In this document: positions 30,943 through 42,624 of the stretch, one piece after another | Position numbering within the stretch: the first letter of the stretch is position 1 | Layout: each line of letters begins with the position of its first letter | Assembly: GCA_021014325.1 (NCBI GenBank) | Contig: CM037458.1 | Span: forward strand, 23,295,063 to 23,359,062 | Length of the DNA: 64,000 nucleotides | Direction of reading: 5' to 3' | From: Plazaster borealis | Lineage: Eukaryota; Echinodermata; Asteroidea; Forcipulatida; Labidiasteridae | The notes under the pieces: model-generated | Seen by the model: only the letters and a program-made list of their open reading frames with translations | Databases searched by the model: none | Told to the model about the DNA's origin: nothing | Made by a program: the position numbers and the translations under genes

Positions 30943-32696
30943 AACTACTCTGATTTTTGTCTAATGCTGTATGATACTGATAAGATGTCATCCCAACGTC
31001 AGAAACTTGAGCAGACTATTTTTTGAAAGATCAAGTCTCTTCTGAGAAAACAAGTTCAAGATTGGCATTTAACACACTTGTTGCTTTCATGGTCAACAGT
31101 TCTTCATCCTCATATATTTTCTTATTTGGGTGTAACACTTTGACGTCTGAGGGAATTGATTTATAGGAGCGTTTCCTCCATGGCTGGGGGGAATTGCGAC
31201 AGGAACTTTGACGCCAAGTTCTAAGGGTGTGCTATACAGCTCAGGGCTGTTATTCCCCTAGGATATACAGCTCAAGCTAGCCAGAAGATTGATGTTCATT
31301 TGATTTCAGAGTATTATAAAACATTTTGTACGTCGCTTTTCCTCAATACAGTGTTTCATCATCCAGCACAAGTACAAGAGTTCTAGCGCCCCCCTCCCTG
31401 TTGTAGCGCAAACTACACTGGAGAATAATTGGATGATGGAGATTTATGCACGTCTTATAAAAGTGATTAGAGGATTTGCCAAGGACCTTGCGGGATCTCC
31501 TCAAAACAACATTGAATAGTTCATAATATAATCATCTCGTGTAAAAACAGCCCGTCTGGATTCATTGTCATAGTCTTTAAGATGTTTTGGTTTCAGGGAA
31601 GAAAAACAACTCTTCAGTACTTTACAATAATAGCGTAAAGGAAATGGTATACAAGACTTTTGTTGTTGTCAGGAGAGTACGTTTACACCAGTTGATCGCG
31701 GTGCAGCCAGCTTGTTTTTCCCCTCTTGAATCAAATAACCTACCCAAGGATAGAAGACAAAATTGTTCGGCTGCTTTCTCATTCCGTGAAACTCAATACG
31801 TTTAAGTTTAATTGTGGAAGAAATTGCAGGATGAAGCTTGCCAATTTGACAGTTTTAAATCAACAATTAAACCTCTGTCCATAAATTGCATAACTTTATT
31901 TGTTAGCTCCTTCACGCGCCGACTGGTCGCTAGGGACCAATTTAAACCCCTTCAGAAAAATAGTTGTAAAGCGAAAAATAAACATCGCACGCGTCCACAC
32001 AGTTTTCAGAATGGGAAAGAGGACTCTTAAAGGTGGTATTGTTACCTGTTTTTTGGAGGGTTGCCATTTGTAAAAAATTATGTGTCCATATGATCAATTT
32101 ATCACTTAAATGAATGGTGCATGAAAGGGGTAACTTGAGTGATATGGTTATTTTGATATTAAGAATGTTATTAATTTAGTTGTTTACCCTTTGTACTGAT
32201 GTTTGACTTAGTAGGCCTACTGTCTATGCTGTCTATGCTCAGTGCTTTCCAAATCGCTGCCTACTCAGCAGGCTTTCAAACCCAATTCACCTGACGTCCA
32301 TCATCCCAGTATTCTTGGTTGCGCCATTTTGTGTGTTATACAGTGTAGTGCACATTTTAGGCAATGCAGCGTTTCTGCTAATGAGTTGACGTCACTAGCT
32401 GCATGATGTTGGTGCAAGAGGTTAATACAACTGTTTATTATTTAAAAAAATCAATGAAATCTGGATTATTAATTTATAACTTAAATCCCTAAATAGTGAA
32501 TCAAAAAATAAGTTCACATACATGTAGATCCCATTTGTTGCCAACAAAATTGGTGAAATGCTGTAAGATTTTATGCATATTTTCTGAAGTGAAACATGAC
32601 TCTTCCAAAAGTTCACTTCAAAGTTCCGTTCAACACAATTTAGTTTTCAACGGTAGCAAAATTTAATCAACCAATCTTCCGGTTGCACTTTAACAG
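30943..32696. other. Unassigned
   Basis: Several 60-72-codon frames without features. 31900-32020 is slightly CpG-richer. No repeat match within the window. Confidence 0.4.
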
Positions 32697-32835
32697 ATTT
32701 GATTAGTTCAGTTTATTTCCACAGTATCAAAATCAAAGACAATTTAAATTGGAAGTTAAGAGATAAATAGTTGTTTGATAAGACTTAATCAAATAAAGAA
32801 TAAGCTTGGAAGTTAATTAAACTGTGGAGGGAACA
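32697..32835 (-). mobile_element. Possible LINE 3'-UTR relic
   Basis: TTTGATTAGTTCAGTTTATT on plus resembles the reversed tail of the LINE relic at 2775-2960. Evidence is limited to the tail-like start. Confidence 0.3.
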
Positions 32836-34574
32836 TAAGTAGTTACCTATGACAAAACAGTCACGACAAACGAAAGATGGACAAGAACGAACAAAGTTCA
32901 ATAGTTAAACATTAGCAAAGAACAAAACTCTGAAAAAATTTCTTGTAAAATCTGCCAAAAAAGACGTGTTGGTCCTTTAACATGATAGAAATCCACTCAG
33001 AGAGTTATTAGAAAAAAAGTAATTTGCTGCTGACAATAATTGTCAGTATATTTATTACATTTGACTGTGTTGTTAAATGTCATAAGTATCTTTATGCTCA
33101 GACACTAATGTGCTAAAATGTTGCCGTGTATCTTTAAACACATGATTGCAGAATTCAATTGCGACTGAAAATATCATTAAGAACCGAAAAGTATAAACAC
33201 GTCTGACATGTTTATCACGGAGGGGAAAAAAATCCGCCAAGATTTTGTTATTGAGGGAAATTGAGAAGTGCAGTGGCTTCTCGTACTGGGAACACCTGAT
33301 AATAAATAACCACATATAGGGTCTCCCTCCTTTTTCTGTTGCGGTGTCCACGTTAATTTAGTCTTGTGCCCCCAAGGGACAGATTCTAATAATAGTTTAC
33401 AAAAAAAGAGAGTCGAAATTGTGATTTCACGGGAGGCATATCAGATTCACCCTATATTCTGGTTGACACAGACTGACTATTATTATTATTTTTTGACGGA
33501 GACAAGTTTATTCAAAGTTGTTCAGTACTGATTCTAAGAATTGAGTTGTGTGTTTGGGGCAGGAGTCTCAACAACTTCCTCTCCTTGAACTGGATATTTA
33601 CAAAATATAGTCCCACACTTGTCGCTGATTTCATAATTGTGTAAATCAACAGAAGGAGGAAGGTTCCCCATGTTTATTATCTCACAGGAAGTGTTAAAAC
33701 GATATCAGATAAACAAGTCTTTTTTTTTTTGCTTAAATTATATCAGCCATATTGTATTTAGCAAACCAAGTTGCTTTTTCCCCCATAAATTTATATAAAT
33801 AAAATTAAATATGAGTTAGAATGATCGTAATTTCAGAAGTAATTTTTAAAATTTATCCCAATTTGTGGACAACAATATTGGTTTTGGATACTGCAGGTTC
33901 GTACTGGATATCTGTTATCCCCAGACGTTTCTGTGACAATTACATGTGGTCGATTGCCAATATTAGTAGTAGCCCAGTGCTTTCCAATATTAAACGTGTA
34001 ATCTATGCGGATGCCACTGCGCCGGTGCCTTTAGGATTACATCAACCGAGTAAGGTTGCAACCTTGCACAATCCATTACAGGTCCCAAAGATACCGGGAT
34101 TAACAGGCAATCCCCCCCATGGTTACCCATCCATGTTCCTGCATTAACCACTTCTACCATGGAATGAATGTTTGTAGCACAAGGGGAAGCCAATAACAAA
34201 AAGCACACAAAATGGACAGATGTAGTTTTTCCCTCTCCAAATGTATATGTTAATATTGAGTAATCCACTTAACCATGGTAGAGTGTCCCAGCTTGCCCAG
34301 CCGTCCGAGCTGAGGATCTTCAGAGAGAGAGGAAAATAATGTTCCGGCGTTGATTGACAGAGATTCCTAGAAGAGACTTTTTTTGTGAGTAACAGGTTGC
34401 TCAGGGAGGGGGCGCAAGGGCTAGAGAGAAAGATAAGAGTTAGTAGCACTTAGATCTTCAGCTACTTAGTGCATCTTAGTGTTTTTCTCATGATGGGGGG
34501 GGGGGTACATAGCTCTTGACACAGAGCTGCATGTATCATGACAGTTTGCACACAACAGCTCATAGGTCCCTTCT
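32836..34574. other. Unassigned
   Basis: AT-rich with overlapping open frames on both strands at 33821-34449, none recognisable. ATT run at 33479-33490. Confidence 0.4.
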
Positions 34575-35455
34575 TCTTATTATTATTCTGGTTTATTAAA
34601 ACACTGCACTTGTAGCCAAAGGCTAAATTGAGACAATGCATACAGGATAAAATAGAAAATGCACATCTAGACTTACAACACATTAAAAAAACAAACCCCC
34701 ATACACGAAGGTTTAAAACACATACAGGCACAACAATACAAACAGTTTAAAAAGCAGACTTATCGGCATTTAAAATATTAACAAAGTAGGGAATCGGACT
34801 ATTTTTAAAACGGTTAGTCTTACACATAACTTGAGATAGTCTGTTGGCCTGCCTAAGTTGGTATTGCACATTGGAATTTCTTGGTTGTGGTAACCAGTCC
34901 CTAAATGAATGAGAGTCTTTTATCGACGTGGCAAAATTTAAGCATAATTTCTTTCTGCGATCTTGTAAAGATAGTAAATTACATTTGATTAGATATATGT
35001 ATTTGATTATCATACAAAAACGATCTAAATTCATCCATTTTATTAATCAATGAACGTGGATTGCACACCATCACTGAAGGCAAGCAGTGTTGTCGAACTA
35101 AACGAGTTCTAGGAACCTTAACTAAGTTCATAAAGTTGACTGTTTGGCTATTGTTGATGACAGTTCGGTTGACATCGGACACGCAAACAGGTATAGGACG
35201 ATAATTGCGCTTTCCACCCCTGCAACCTCGACAGTGTTTAAATTTCTTCAAAAATGAGATCTTGGAGATAGTTGATTCTGGAAGAGAGTAGTTTCCACGT
35301 AGAGCCATCAGTTCATTGCGAGAATAACTAATAGAAGTTTTTTTAAAGCCTGTTGTTGTTGCTCTGAGAGTATCCTGTACACCGAGGGAGGGAGGGAGGC
35401 AGGTGGGGGTCGGGTGGGGGGGGGGAGAGAAATACCCACAACAGAATGACAACAA
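34575..35455 (-). pseudogene. Internally deleted LINE: endonuclease start joined to RT C-terminus
   Basis: Minus strand. The first part (35455-34979) ends RTRLVRQHCLPSVMVCNPRS then LINKMDEFRSFLYDNQI, the characteristic beginning of an apurinic-like endonuclease domain in CR1/L2-type LINE ORF2. The second part, in another frame (35034-34747), reads NLLSLQDRRKKLCLNFA, then RDWLPQPRNSNVQYQLRQAN, then CKTNRFKNSPIPYFVNILN. That is the C-terminal end of the same kind of protein. A 3' UTR follows to an ATAATAATAAG tail at about 34578. Catalytic endonuclease residues and all RT motifs, normally some 2-2.5 kb, are missing between them. The product would be inactive. Confidence 0.88.
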
Positions 35456-35485
35456 ATGCCTATATTCCCCATGGCTTACTTCCTA

Positions 35486-35676
35486 GGCCCAATTTCATAG
35501 AGCTGCTTAAGCACAAAAACTAGCTAAGCACAACAAAATTATGCTTAGCAGAGTAAGGTTACCAGCCAAACTACCATGTCACATGTACAATTTGTGACTG
35601 GTATCCTGCTCATTTCTGCTAAGCAAAACATTGTTAAGAAATATTTTCTGCTTAAGCAGCTCTATGAAATTGGGCC
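35486..35676. mobile_element. Foldback MITE-like element with GGCCCAATTTCAT ends
   Basis: GGCCCAATTTCATAGAGCTG, then CTTAAGCA, is exactly inverted at the right end. CTA is present on both sides (35483-35485, 35677-35679), a possible 3-bp target duplication. Related copies: 5081-5244, 43286-43362 (partial), 17021 (stub), 4838 (relic). Confidence 0.9.
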
Positions 35677-35679
35677 CTA

Positions 35680-36279
35680 GTCTTTTGATGTCTTGCTCAT
35701 AACACAATAGGAGTCACAAATCATTATTTTATTGTTTCATTAGTATTTTCAATGTTATTGTAAACATTATGCCAATATTTCCATAAATAAATAAAAGATG
35801 ACAAGCACTTTAATGTCAGCCATTCCTATTAAATACAGCAATGTCTTTCGTAACTTAAAATGCAGTTCTCGGGTGAATGTTTTTGTAGTATTACTGTAAC
35901 TGTTTTTGTTGCTAAAAGCTTTTTCTGAAAAGAGATGATTACTTAATGTTTTTAATCAAAGTATAGTCACTTTGATTCAATATAGCTACAAAGACAACTT
36001 GGAAGAAAAACAATTTTAGTATCCCAGCAGTTATTGACAAAGGCTTGCACTTTATTGTGTGAAAAGATATGTTTTTGTCTTCAATACTGAATATCCATTT
36101 TCTAAAGTGCTACCCACCTTTTTTCTATCTGGACCCTCGTGATCAAAGAAAAAAAGTATTTATTTTAATCGAGTTATGAAAAATGCATTAATCTTTGAGT
36201 CAACCTTGGAAAGAGATAAACAAGAATCGCTTTTTGCTGATTGTTTTTAAAAGAGCTAGCAAACCTTGCATAGCTGTCG
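35680..36279. other. Unassigned
   Basis: AT-rich unique sequence. Confidence 0.4.
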
Positions 36280-36674
36280 TTAAAGGGATTGTTCACGTTT
36301 GGTAATTGGAACCCATTGTTTGTTTCAATCCTATAGTTGTAGATATATACCATAACAGTAACCTATGAAAATTTAATTCCAAAAGGTGGTAGCATTTTTG
36401 AGATATTGCCGAAAATTTGGAGCAGTTATGTCCACGCAGGAAGAATAATCTGCATGGGAATACACACTCTGAGAAGTGTATGCGTAACGCTTCTCAGATT
36501 AAAATGTTTTGGGGGATAAAAAGTGTTGTATTTTTCCGTAACCGCAGTACTTCGAAGTGAAAAGTTTCTCAAAATGCATTACACTATCCAAAGCTGCTGT
36601 ATACTTCTTACCAAATAAGTTTTTAATGGCTATTAATTTTCAGAGTCATTACCAAACGTATACAGACCCTTTAA
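36280..36674 (+). mobile_element. TTAA-flanked inverted-repeat element (group beta)
   Basis: TTAAAGGGATTGTTCACGTT to AACGTATACAGACCCTTTAA, TTAA on both sides. Close in sequence to 7446-7842. Non-coding. Confidence 0.92.
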
Positions 36675-37039
36675 TCTAACAAAGAGGAAGATTGTTTATA
36701 TCTGTTTGAAGGATCTCTAATTAAATACGGGTTGTAAGCTACCACCATCATCCCCATCTCTCAAAAAGTAATGTACTCTGGCAACCTGAGATGACCCTGT
36801 ATCACAACCGCTCGGCCAGATTGGGATTTACCTGATCGCTTCTAGCATTTAAACCATGGGACTCATTTTAATCACAAATTTCACACAGATCACTTGCTGA
36901 AGTTGTTCTCCTTGGCTACCCATCTGTATGGTCAATTGCCTTAGTGCTTTAATGTCTTGAAAGACCTCATAGTGCTTTAGGTATTTCTAGATACTACACA
37001 ATTATTCTGTATTATTGTTGAAATATAACTCTTTGTTTT
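36675..37039. other. Unassigned
   Basis: No supported feature. Confidence 0.4.
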
Positions 37040-37685
37040 CCTTTTAACTGGCGAGGTCAATGAAACCAACGATAGTTCAATCTCCTCTTTGATCAAACAC
37101 GTATAGAGCTGCATAACTGTCAAGGTTAATGAAACATTTTCAATTGTACGACAACTTTGCCCATTTCTTGATTACCCCATCGATAGTTCAAACTCCTTTT
37201 TGATCAAACATAGAGCCTTTTAACTGTCAAGGTTAACAAAACTTTCAATTTTACGACAACTTTGTGCATTTCTTCATTAGCTCAACAATAGTTCCCATTT
37301 GATCAAACATGTATAGAGCCTTTTAACTGTCAAAGTTCAAACATGTTTAGAGCTGTATAACTGTCAGTGTTAACAAAACATTTTCAATTGTACGACAACT
37401 TTGTCCATTTCTTGATTACCCCAATGGTAGTTCAAACTCCTTTTTGATCAAACACGTATAGAGCCGTATAACTGTCAAAGTTAACAAAACTTTCAATTGT
37501 ACGACAACTTTGTCCATTTCTTGATTACCCCAACGATAGTTCAAACTCCTCTTTGATCAAACACGTATAGAGCCGTATAACTGTCAAAGTTAACAAAACT
37601 TTCAATTGTACGACAACTTTGTCCATTTCTTGATTACCCCAACGATAGTTCAAACTCCTCTTTGATCAAACATGTATAGAGCATT
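37040..37685 (+). repeat. ~109-bp tandem satellite, about six units
   Basis: The word GATAGTTCAA (or a variant) occurs at 37071, 37182, 37287, 37426, 37535 and 37644, giving steps of 111, 105, 139, 109 and 109. The 139 step includes a partial unit. Each unit carries TTTGATCAAACACGTATAGA and TGTACGACAACTTTGTCCAT. The last units are nearly identical, so recent unequal exchange or slippage is likely. The array ends where the telomere-motif element begins. Confidence 0.93.
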
Positions 37686-37890
37686 GTAACATGTAGATCA
37701 GGAGGGGCTATGGAACATAGGGTTCTCGGAACATAGTGGTGTCTGACACCCCTAATGTTTTTTCCTAATTCTAAATCTAACCCTAACCCTAACCCTAACC
37801 CTAACCCTAACCCTACCCTAAACCTGGCGCAAAGATCACAAGGGGTTATCGGAACATAGGGATGTCAGAACATAGAGCAGTCACCAGCAT
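37686..37890 (+). repeat. Telomere-core repeat element, copy 1
   Basis: Order: GGAACATAG motifs, TGACACCCCTAATGTT, TTTTCCTAATTCTAAATC, a (CCCTAA)n tract at 37779-37817, GCAAAGATCACAA, then CGGAACATAGGGATGTCAGA and ACATAGAGCAGTCACC. The 54560 copy shares these words in the same order on the opposite strand. The shared flanks mean it is a dispersed repeat, not a simple telomere remnant. Confidence 0.85.
37779..37817. repeat. Interstitial telomeric tract (CCCTAA)n
   Basis: About six perfect units of the TTAGGG-type telomere repeat, read as CCCTAA on plus. Confidence 0.95.
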
Positions 37891-38045
37891 GACACTGCAT
37901 TTTGGCTGGTGAGCTGTCGGTGCAAAGCCAATCTTTCAATGTGATTAGCATACCCGTATGCTCAGCAGCTTTATGCAACTAATCCCCCAAATTAATCTAA
38001 ATGTTATTCTTGGGTTGGAATAAGGGAAGAAAAGAGTAGGTGACG

Positions 38046-38169
38046 AGGTCTATAAAGGTGGTTTAAAACCGGCAGGGTCATGGCCATGCAATTAAGGACC
38101 AAACCAAAGGAGAGGTCCTTTATCGCACGGCCACGACCCTGCAAGGTTTTAAACGGCCACTTAAGACCT
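38046..38169. repeat. Imperfect ~40-bp-arm hairpin
   Basis: AGGTCTATAAAGGTGGTTTA, then AAACCGGCAGGGTCATGGCC, pairs with GGCCACGACCCTGCAAGGTT, then TTAAACGGCCACTTAAGACCT. The loop contains a smaller inverted pair, AAGGACC / GGTCCTT. It may be the end of a larger element running into the CpG-rich stretch to 38460. Confidence 0.75.
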
Positions 38170-38460
38170 TTTTGTTAAAACCGTAATAATGTTGGACAAT
38201 CTGTATAACTTGTTTGTAAATTTTCAATCCTGTCACGTCCTCGGGCTCTGTTTCGCGAAGGGTCAAATTGTATGCGACGCTCAACAGTTTTGCGTACGCA
38301 CGCGCACTTATTGATTTTATATTTTGTACTGATTGCGTTACGTGTAAATTAGCGCCACGCGTAAGCTTTTGCGCCACGCGTATGTTTAAAGACTTCTCCC
38401 CATGTTTATGTCTATCGTTAAAACATAGCCACGTGATCTTCTCGACCAATCAGAATGTAT
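38170..38460. other. CpG-rich stretch beside the hairpin
   Basis: CpG clusters such as GCGTACGCACGCGCAC and GCGCCACGCGTAAGC stand out from the AT-rich surroundings. A 109-codon minus-strand frame (38120-38449) is open but unrecognised. Probably part of a DNA element rather than a gene. Confidence 0.45.
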
Positions 38461-40519
38461 AAACTTTCTCGGGTATTTATGAATATATGTTGAACTAAGT
38501 AATATTAGATTGCATAAAAACTCATTTAAGGTTAAATGTGTAATATCGTTGTACTAGATGCCACAGCAAACTTAAGAATCACATTGTCAATTAGCACTGT
38601 ATCAAAATAAAGATAATATAAATTGATGATCAGAGCAGTCCCAGATAAACTTTTTTTTAATTTTATTTTTTTAAATCATCTTATACGTGACTACTTTGTG
38701 AATGAAATTTTCCTTTAGGAAATGTAATTACAGGAGTTTTCCCCCTACCCTATCTAATTGTGGCTGTCACTTCTGGTATAACATCAATCTGTAATTCAAC
38801 TAAATATCAACCGAGCAATGTATCTCATAGCAAGCCCGAAATGAGATGTTCAAGGGGATTTATTTTGTTGTGTATGTTAACTGCGTCATGCCAACCTGTC
38901 TCCACATCATCGTGCACACACGGCTCACCCACACACACAGTTTCTTCCCATCCGGGATGGCAACTGCACGGTGTCTACAAGGCGTGCCATTGGCTGGTTT
39001 CTGTGTATTTGCTCAGTATTTCACATGCATCCTTTAGCCAGTTACCCAGTCACCAGCCACTGTGTTGTCAATGGAACCATAGAAAGTCACACCATGAGGA
39101 TGCACATGCCTCCATGGCTACAGACTTAACTGTTTCATAACATTAACATTTCTTTACTTTTGTTTTGTTTTATGCCTTTTTGTTTGTATCCACCGTTGAG
39201 GATCCTATTTTGTATTTAACATAGCAGTGCAAAGCATTGACCCTCTGTTATGTTACTATAAGACGTTGTTGTCAAACAGTTGATTCGATGACTTTGCACT
39301 ATCTGCTTGAAGAAGCCCATTACAACAGAGCTGAAGTCAGGAGGAGCGTGCAGCGTATATATATTTTTTGCTGCTGGCACTCAGACTACCTGCAGTTGGC
39401 AGGCTTTTCATTCAATTCCCTGAATCTAGGTAACTGATGTCTACTATTGGGACTGTTACTACTACTAGTAGCCATTACTTCAAACACTCCCTGTAGTTTA
39501 TGTACGCAGTATTGGTGACTCTCGTCGTGGAAACAAAAAACTGGTCGCATTGTAATGAGTTTGTGCAGTGGATAGTCATCACTTAGTGCATGTCAAAAAA
39601 CGCAAGAACCTAAAGTTGGATACAGCAGTGTGTCGTTTTTTAATATTTTTGTTTGCTATGTTTGGATGAGGTGTGATGTTGAAATGACTGTTGTGGGGGC
39701 TAATAAGCTAGCCTGGACTTCTCCTCTGGATTAATAAGTGATCATCAAGGAAGGATTACCAAGGCTTATTACTGTGGCAGTAAAGCAATCACCACAAGAA
39801 AGCGACAAACAACGAATACAAACAGAAATTATGCCCAGAGCAGCTTCAATGTCTTAAAACCCCATCAGTAATCTTGACTCCATGCATGTACAGGGGATAT
39901 AGTGTGTGCCGTACAGAACGGTCCCCCCTTTACAACCTGTAACAACCGTCAAAAGGAGTATTTAGCATAGATCTTCCAGCAGGGTTGTCACCGCGGGGAA
40001 ACCTAACTGGATTTGAGCACCAGCTTTGCTCATCTCAAGAGAAAAAGTCATCCAGACAAAATCCAATTAACGGGTGGTCACGGCTTTGATTTCACCCCAA
40101 CGTTTTTCCCCCTTTCATCTCTGTGTGTGGACTAACTTTGATGGTGCATCGCTGTTTGAGCTATATGCTTTTAAAAAAAAGTCACGACAGCGTCACATGC
40201 CGAGGCGTCCTTGGAGTGCTCAGAAGTGGAGATAAAACACGTTGCTTGCATAACATTTCATGTTGACTTGGAACATTCACTAGATGTCATTTCATTTATC
40301 TAAAATATTTATCAGACAAACAACGAGGATAAGACCAAGACTGTGTCCACATTGAGTCAACGGCACCATCTGCTCATCCAGGCCTGAATCGGCCGCGTTA
40401 AAAATCATTCATTTTTAATATCCGTCGTTGGGCTGACAACTTTCTTGATGATCTGTCTCACCTGTGGCTGGTAACTCCACCACCCCTCGCCTACATACAC
40501 CAGTCATCCGTCTTTCCAA
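38461..40519. other. Unassigned, partly unique GC-balanced sequence
   Basis: A 126-codon plus-strand frame (38760-39140) has no recognisable domain. 39690-40519 is non-repetitive and more GC-balanced, with CACCTG (40457) and other E-box-like words. It leads directly into the candidate exon at 40521. Confidence 0.4.
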
Positions 40520-40520
40520 G

Positions 40521-40739
40521 TATATAGTGCCGGCTCCAAAAACCCGGTTCTCGTGTTGGTGTTCAGGAGGGGTTATACTATCATGCGATGGGCAGGGATG
40601 AGCCAGCGTGGTGACTTTATGTCACCAGAGTCCAGTAACTCCTTTTATGCGTGGTACACTGCGGACAAGCCTGAGCCAGCCAGCTCTGGTGCGAGTGGTG
40701 GTAGAATGTTTTTATTTAAATGGTGCTGCAATATCAGAG
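40521..40739 (+). CDS. Candidate exon with strong splice donor
   Basis: A frame open from about 40520 ends at CAGAG followed by GTGAGT (40740-40745), an excellent donor. From the ATG at 40583 it encodes 52 codons plus one base: MRWAGMSQRGDFMSPESSNS, then FYAWYTADKPEPASSGASGG, then RMFLFKWCCNIR. Composition (Ser/Pro/Glu-rich then basic) is more protein-like than the low-complexity frames elsewhere. Two readings: a first exon, with TATATAG at 40521-40527 acting as a TATA box 62 bp before the ATG; or an internal exon after the acceptor-like CGTCTTTCCAAG ending at 40520. I do not recognise the protein, and no partner exon is identifiable in the window. Confidence 0.3.
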
Positions 40740-40745
40740 GTGAGT

Positions 40746-42102
40746 CTAAACATTCAGGGTTTGTAGTGAATAGTTTTGACAGGTGTTTGTGAACAATTCA
40801 TATTTGCAGATGTGATACAAGTGCTATTTATCCTTACAAAATATTTCTTAAAATTTTGCTTGATTCTGGACAGTATTGCCATTTCTTTTGCCATGAAAGT
40901 GCAAACGCCTCTTTTTAATTAAGTCTGCATGGATAAATTTACAGTCAATTTCTGGAAAACTAAACCTTGTGGGATCCATTAACGTTTTAATCGACGGAGT
41001 TGGAGCCTCATGGTCTCAGTTATTGCTCTCTTTAACACCAGCTTTACACCAAACAATCAATTAATCTCAGCTGGAAAAACTATTACTTCAAGCAAATCAA
41101 AATACAGGTGACACCTAAACCAGTTACCTATTACCAGTGGTGTAACGGGGGGGGGGGGGGGGATGTGAGTCAAAGGCATAATTTGGAGGGCTGTTTCAAG
41201 TTATCTAACCATTCATCTGTATTTTGCAGATCTTTTTTTTTTTTTTTTTTTTGGGGGGGGGGGGGGTGGGCTAGGGGGCTGCTGGTTATGCCACTGTCTA
41301 AACCAGTTATAAGCAGATTAGTGTAGGGGTGCTCAACCATCTTTATGTCGTTTACTTGACGCCAATATTTGTCAATGTCAACTCACTCATACTGAAGCCA
41401 GATCATCCAGAGTAGTTTAATAATTTTATTTTATTTAAGGATTGCTGTAAAGATATGTTTTGTTTTTAAAAATTAATTTGAATCAGTTTTTATTGATGCA
41501 TAATTAAATCCTTATAAATTAATGGTGATGCTTGGAAAAGTAGACACTAAGATCAGCGATTCATTTGTATTACATATGTTTTTTCCCAATGCTAATTATT
41601 TATTCCCAGTAACAGAAATGGTATATCAAATTATTTCTATGCCAAGCCGTAAAAGGTGTTTTATAATATATGGACATTAATGCCATTTTAAAATGTACAT
41701 CACCCAGTGCTTTACCCAAATTTGTTTTCATTAAATTGTATTAAAAGAAAACCGTGGCTCAACCAAACAAAACCAAATCCACATGACAGTCACGACAGTC
41801 CCAGCAACTCAAATAACACAGCTTTTGTGAAATCAAGCCCCAAGATCCTTCTCAGTATTACAGGAGCATTTTATTGAATTTCTGGAAAGCTATTCATCAC
41901 CCATCACAAATGGAACAAAATACCGACAGCCAGAGCTGCTGCCCTGATTTGAGATTTGTTAATCAAAAGCCCCCTCTGAACTTTTGCGTCTGGCTTGCGT
42001 GGCCTAATCGATTCTGTGCCCTATATAACAGGTCTCTATACCACAGACACCTATCCCTACGTGGTGTTTTTCTGAAACACAAGTATGTCGGTCTAATTTT
42101 GG
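40746..42102. other. Unassigned, with G- and T-tracts
   Basis: G run at 41147-41162; T run then G run at 41232-41267. An open frame across these is an artefact of homopolymers. The rest is AT-rich. Confidence 0.45.
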
Positions 42103-42444
42103 TTAAAGGCCCTGTACACTATTGGTAAGATCGAAAAACACAAATGTTCACGGATTCAGACACAACTTACATGATTTAAAGTAAGTAATGGTAGAAAGGG
42201 TTCCTTAAAATATTTCTTGAGAAATGAGTAAAACAATAGTTTTTATCACGCGTGATGTAAACTCGATGTTTGAAAAACAGAAAACACATAAGGTCTCTTT
42301 TCACTATTTTCTCGTGGCTTCGATGACCAATTGAGCTCAAATTTTCACAGGTTTGTTATTTCATTTATATGGTTAATCACACAAAACATGAACTTTGTTT
42401 GCGACTGTTTTGTTAGCTCTACCAATCCTGTATAATACCTTTAA
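42103..42444 (-). mobile_element. TTAA-flanked inverted-repeat element (group delta), inverted
   Basis: TTAAAGGCCCTGTACACTAT at left is the reversed right end of the 712-1046 copy; the right end is CCTGTATAATACCTTTAA. Contains TTATCACGCGTGATG at its centre and GACCAATTGAGCTCAAATTT with TTTCACAGGTTTGTTATTTC on the right. Non-coding. Confidence 0.9.
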
Positions 42445-42624
42445 GGCACACTTTGGGTACCATATGCTGCGACAATAGCAATCTATTGGAATATGTTGTC
42501 TTATATCTGCTCAGAGATGATCAAGGATTTGGGCCATTGGGAAAAGGAGCCTCTAGTAAGTAATAAATCTACAAATTAAACAAGAAATACATATTTAAAC
42601 CAATGCATTGCATGAACAACACCT

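Noticed and set aside
33821..34449. Gene suggested by overlapping frames on both strands
   Set aside because: No protein motif, no consistent splice sites, and AT-rich composition like the surroundings.
37040..37685. CRISPR-like array
   Set aside because: Whole ~109-bp units repeat without variable spacers between short constant repeats, and all other features are eukaryotic. It is a satellite.
37779..37817. True chromosome end or telomere
   Set aside because: Only about six units, flanked by unique sequence on both sides, and the same flanked structure occurs elsewhere in the window.
38760..39140. 126-codon plus-strand ORF as a gene
   Set aside because: Ser/His/Cys-rich reading without a recognisable domain. 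An overlapping second frame is also open, and no flanking exon or promoter is evident.
41108..41326. ORF across the 41-kb G/T tracts
   Set aside because: Its length depends on homopolymer runs (poly-Gly, poly-Phe), which are also error-prone in assemblies.
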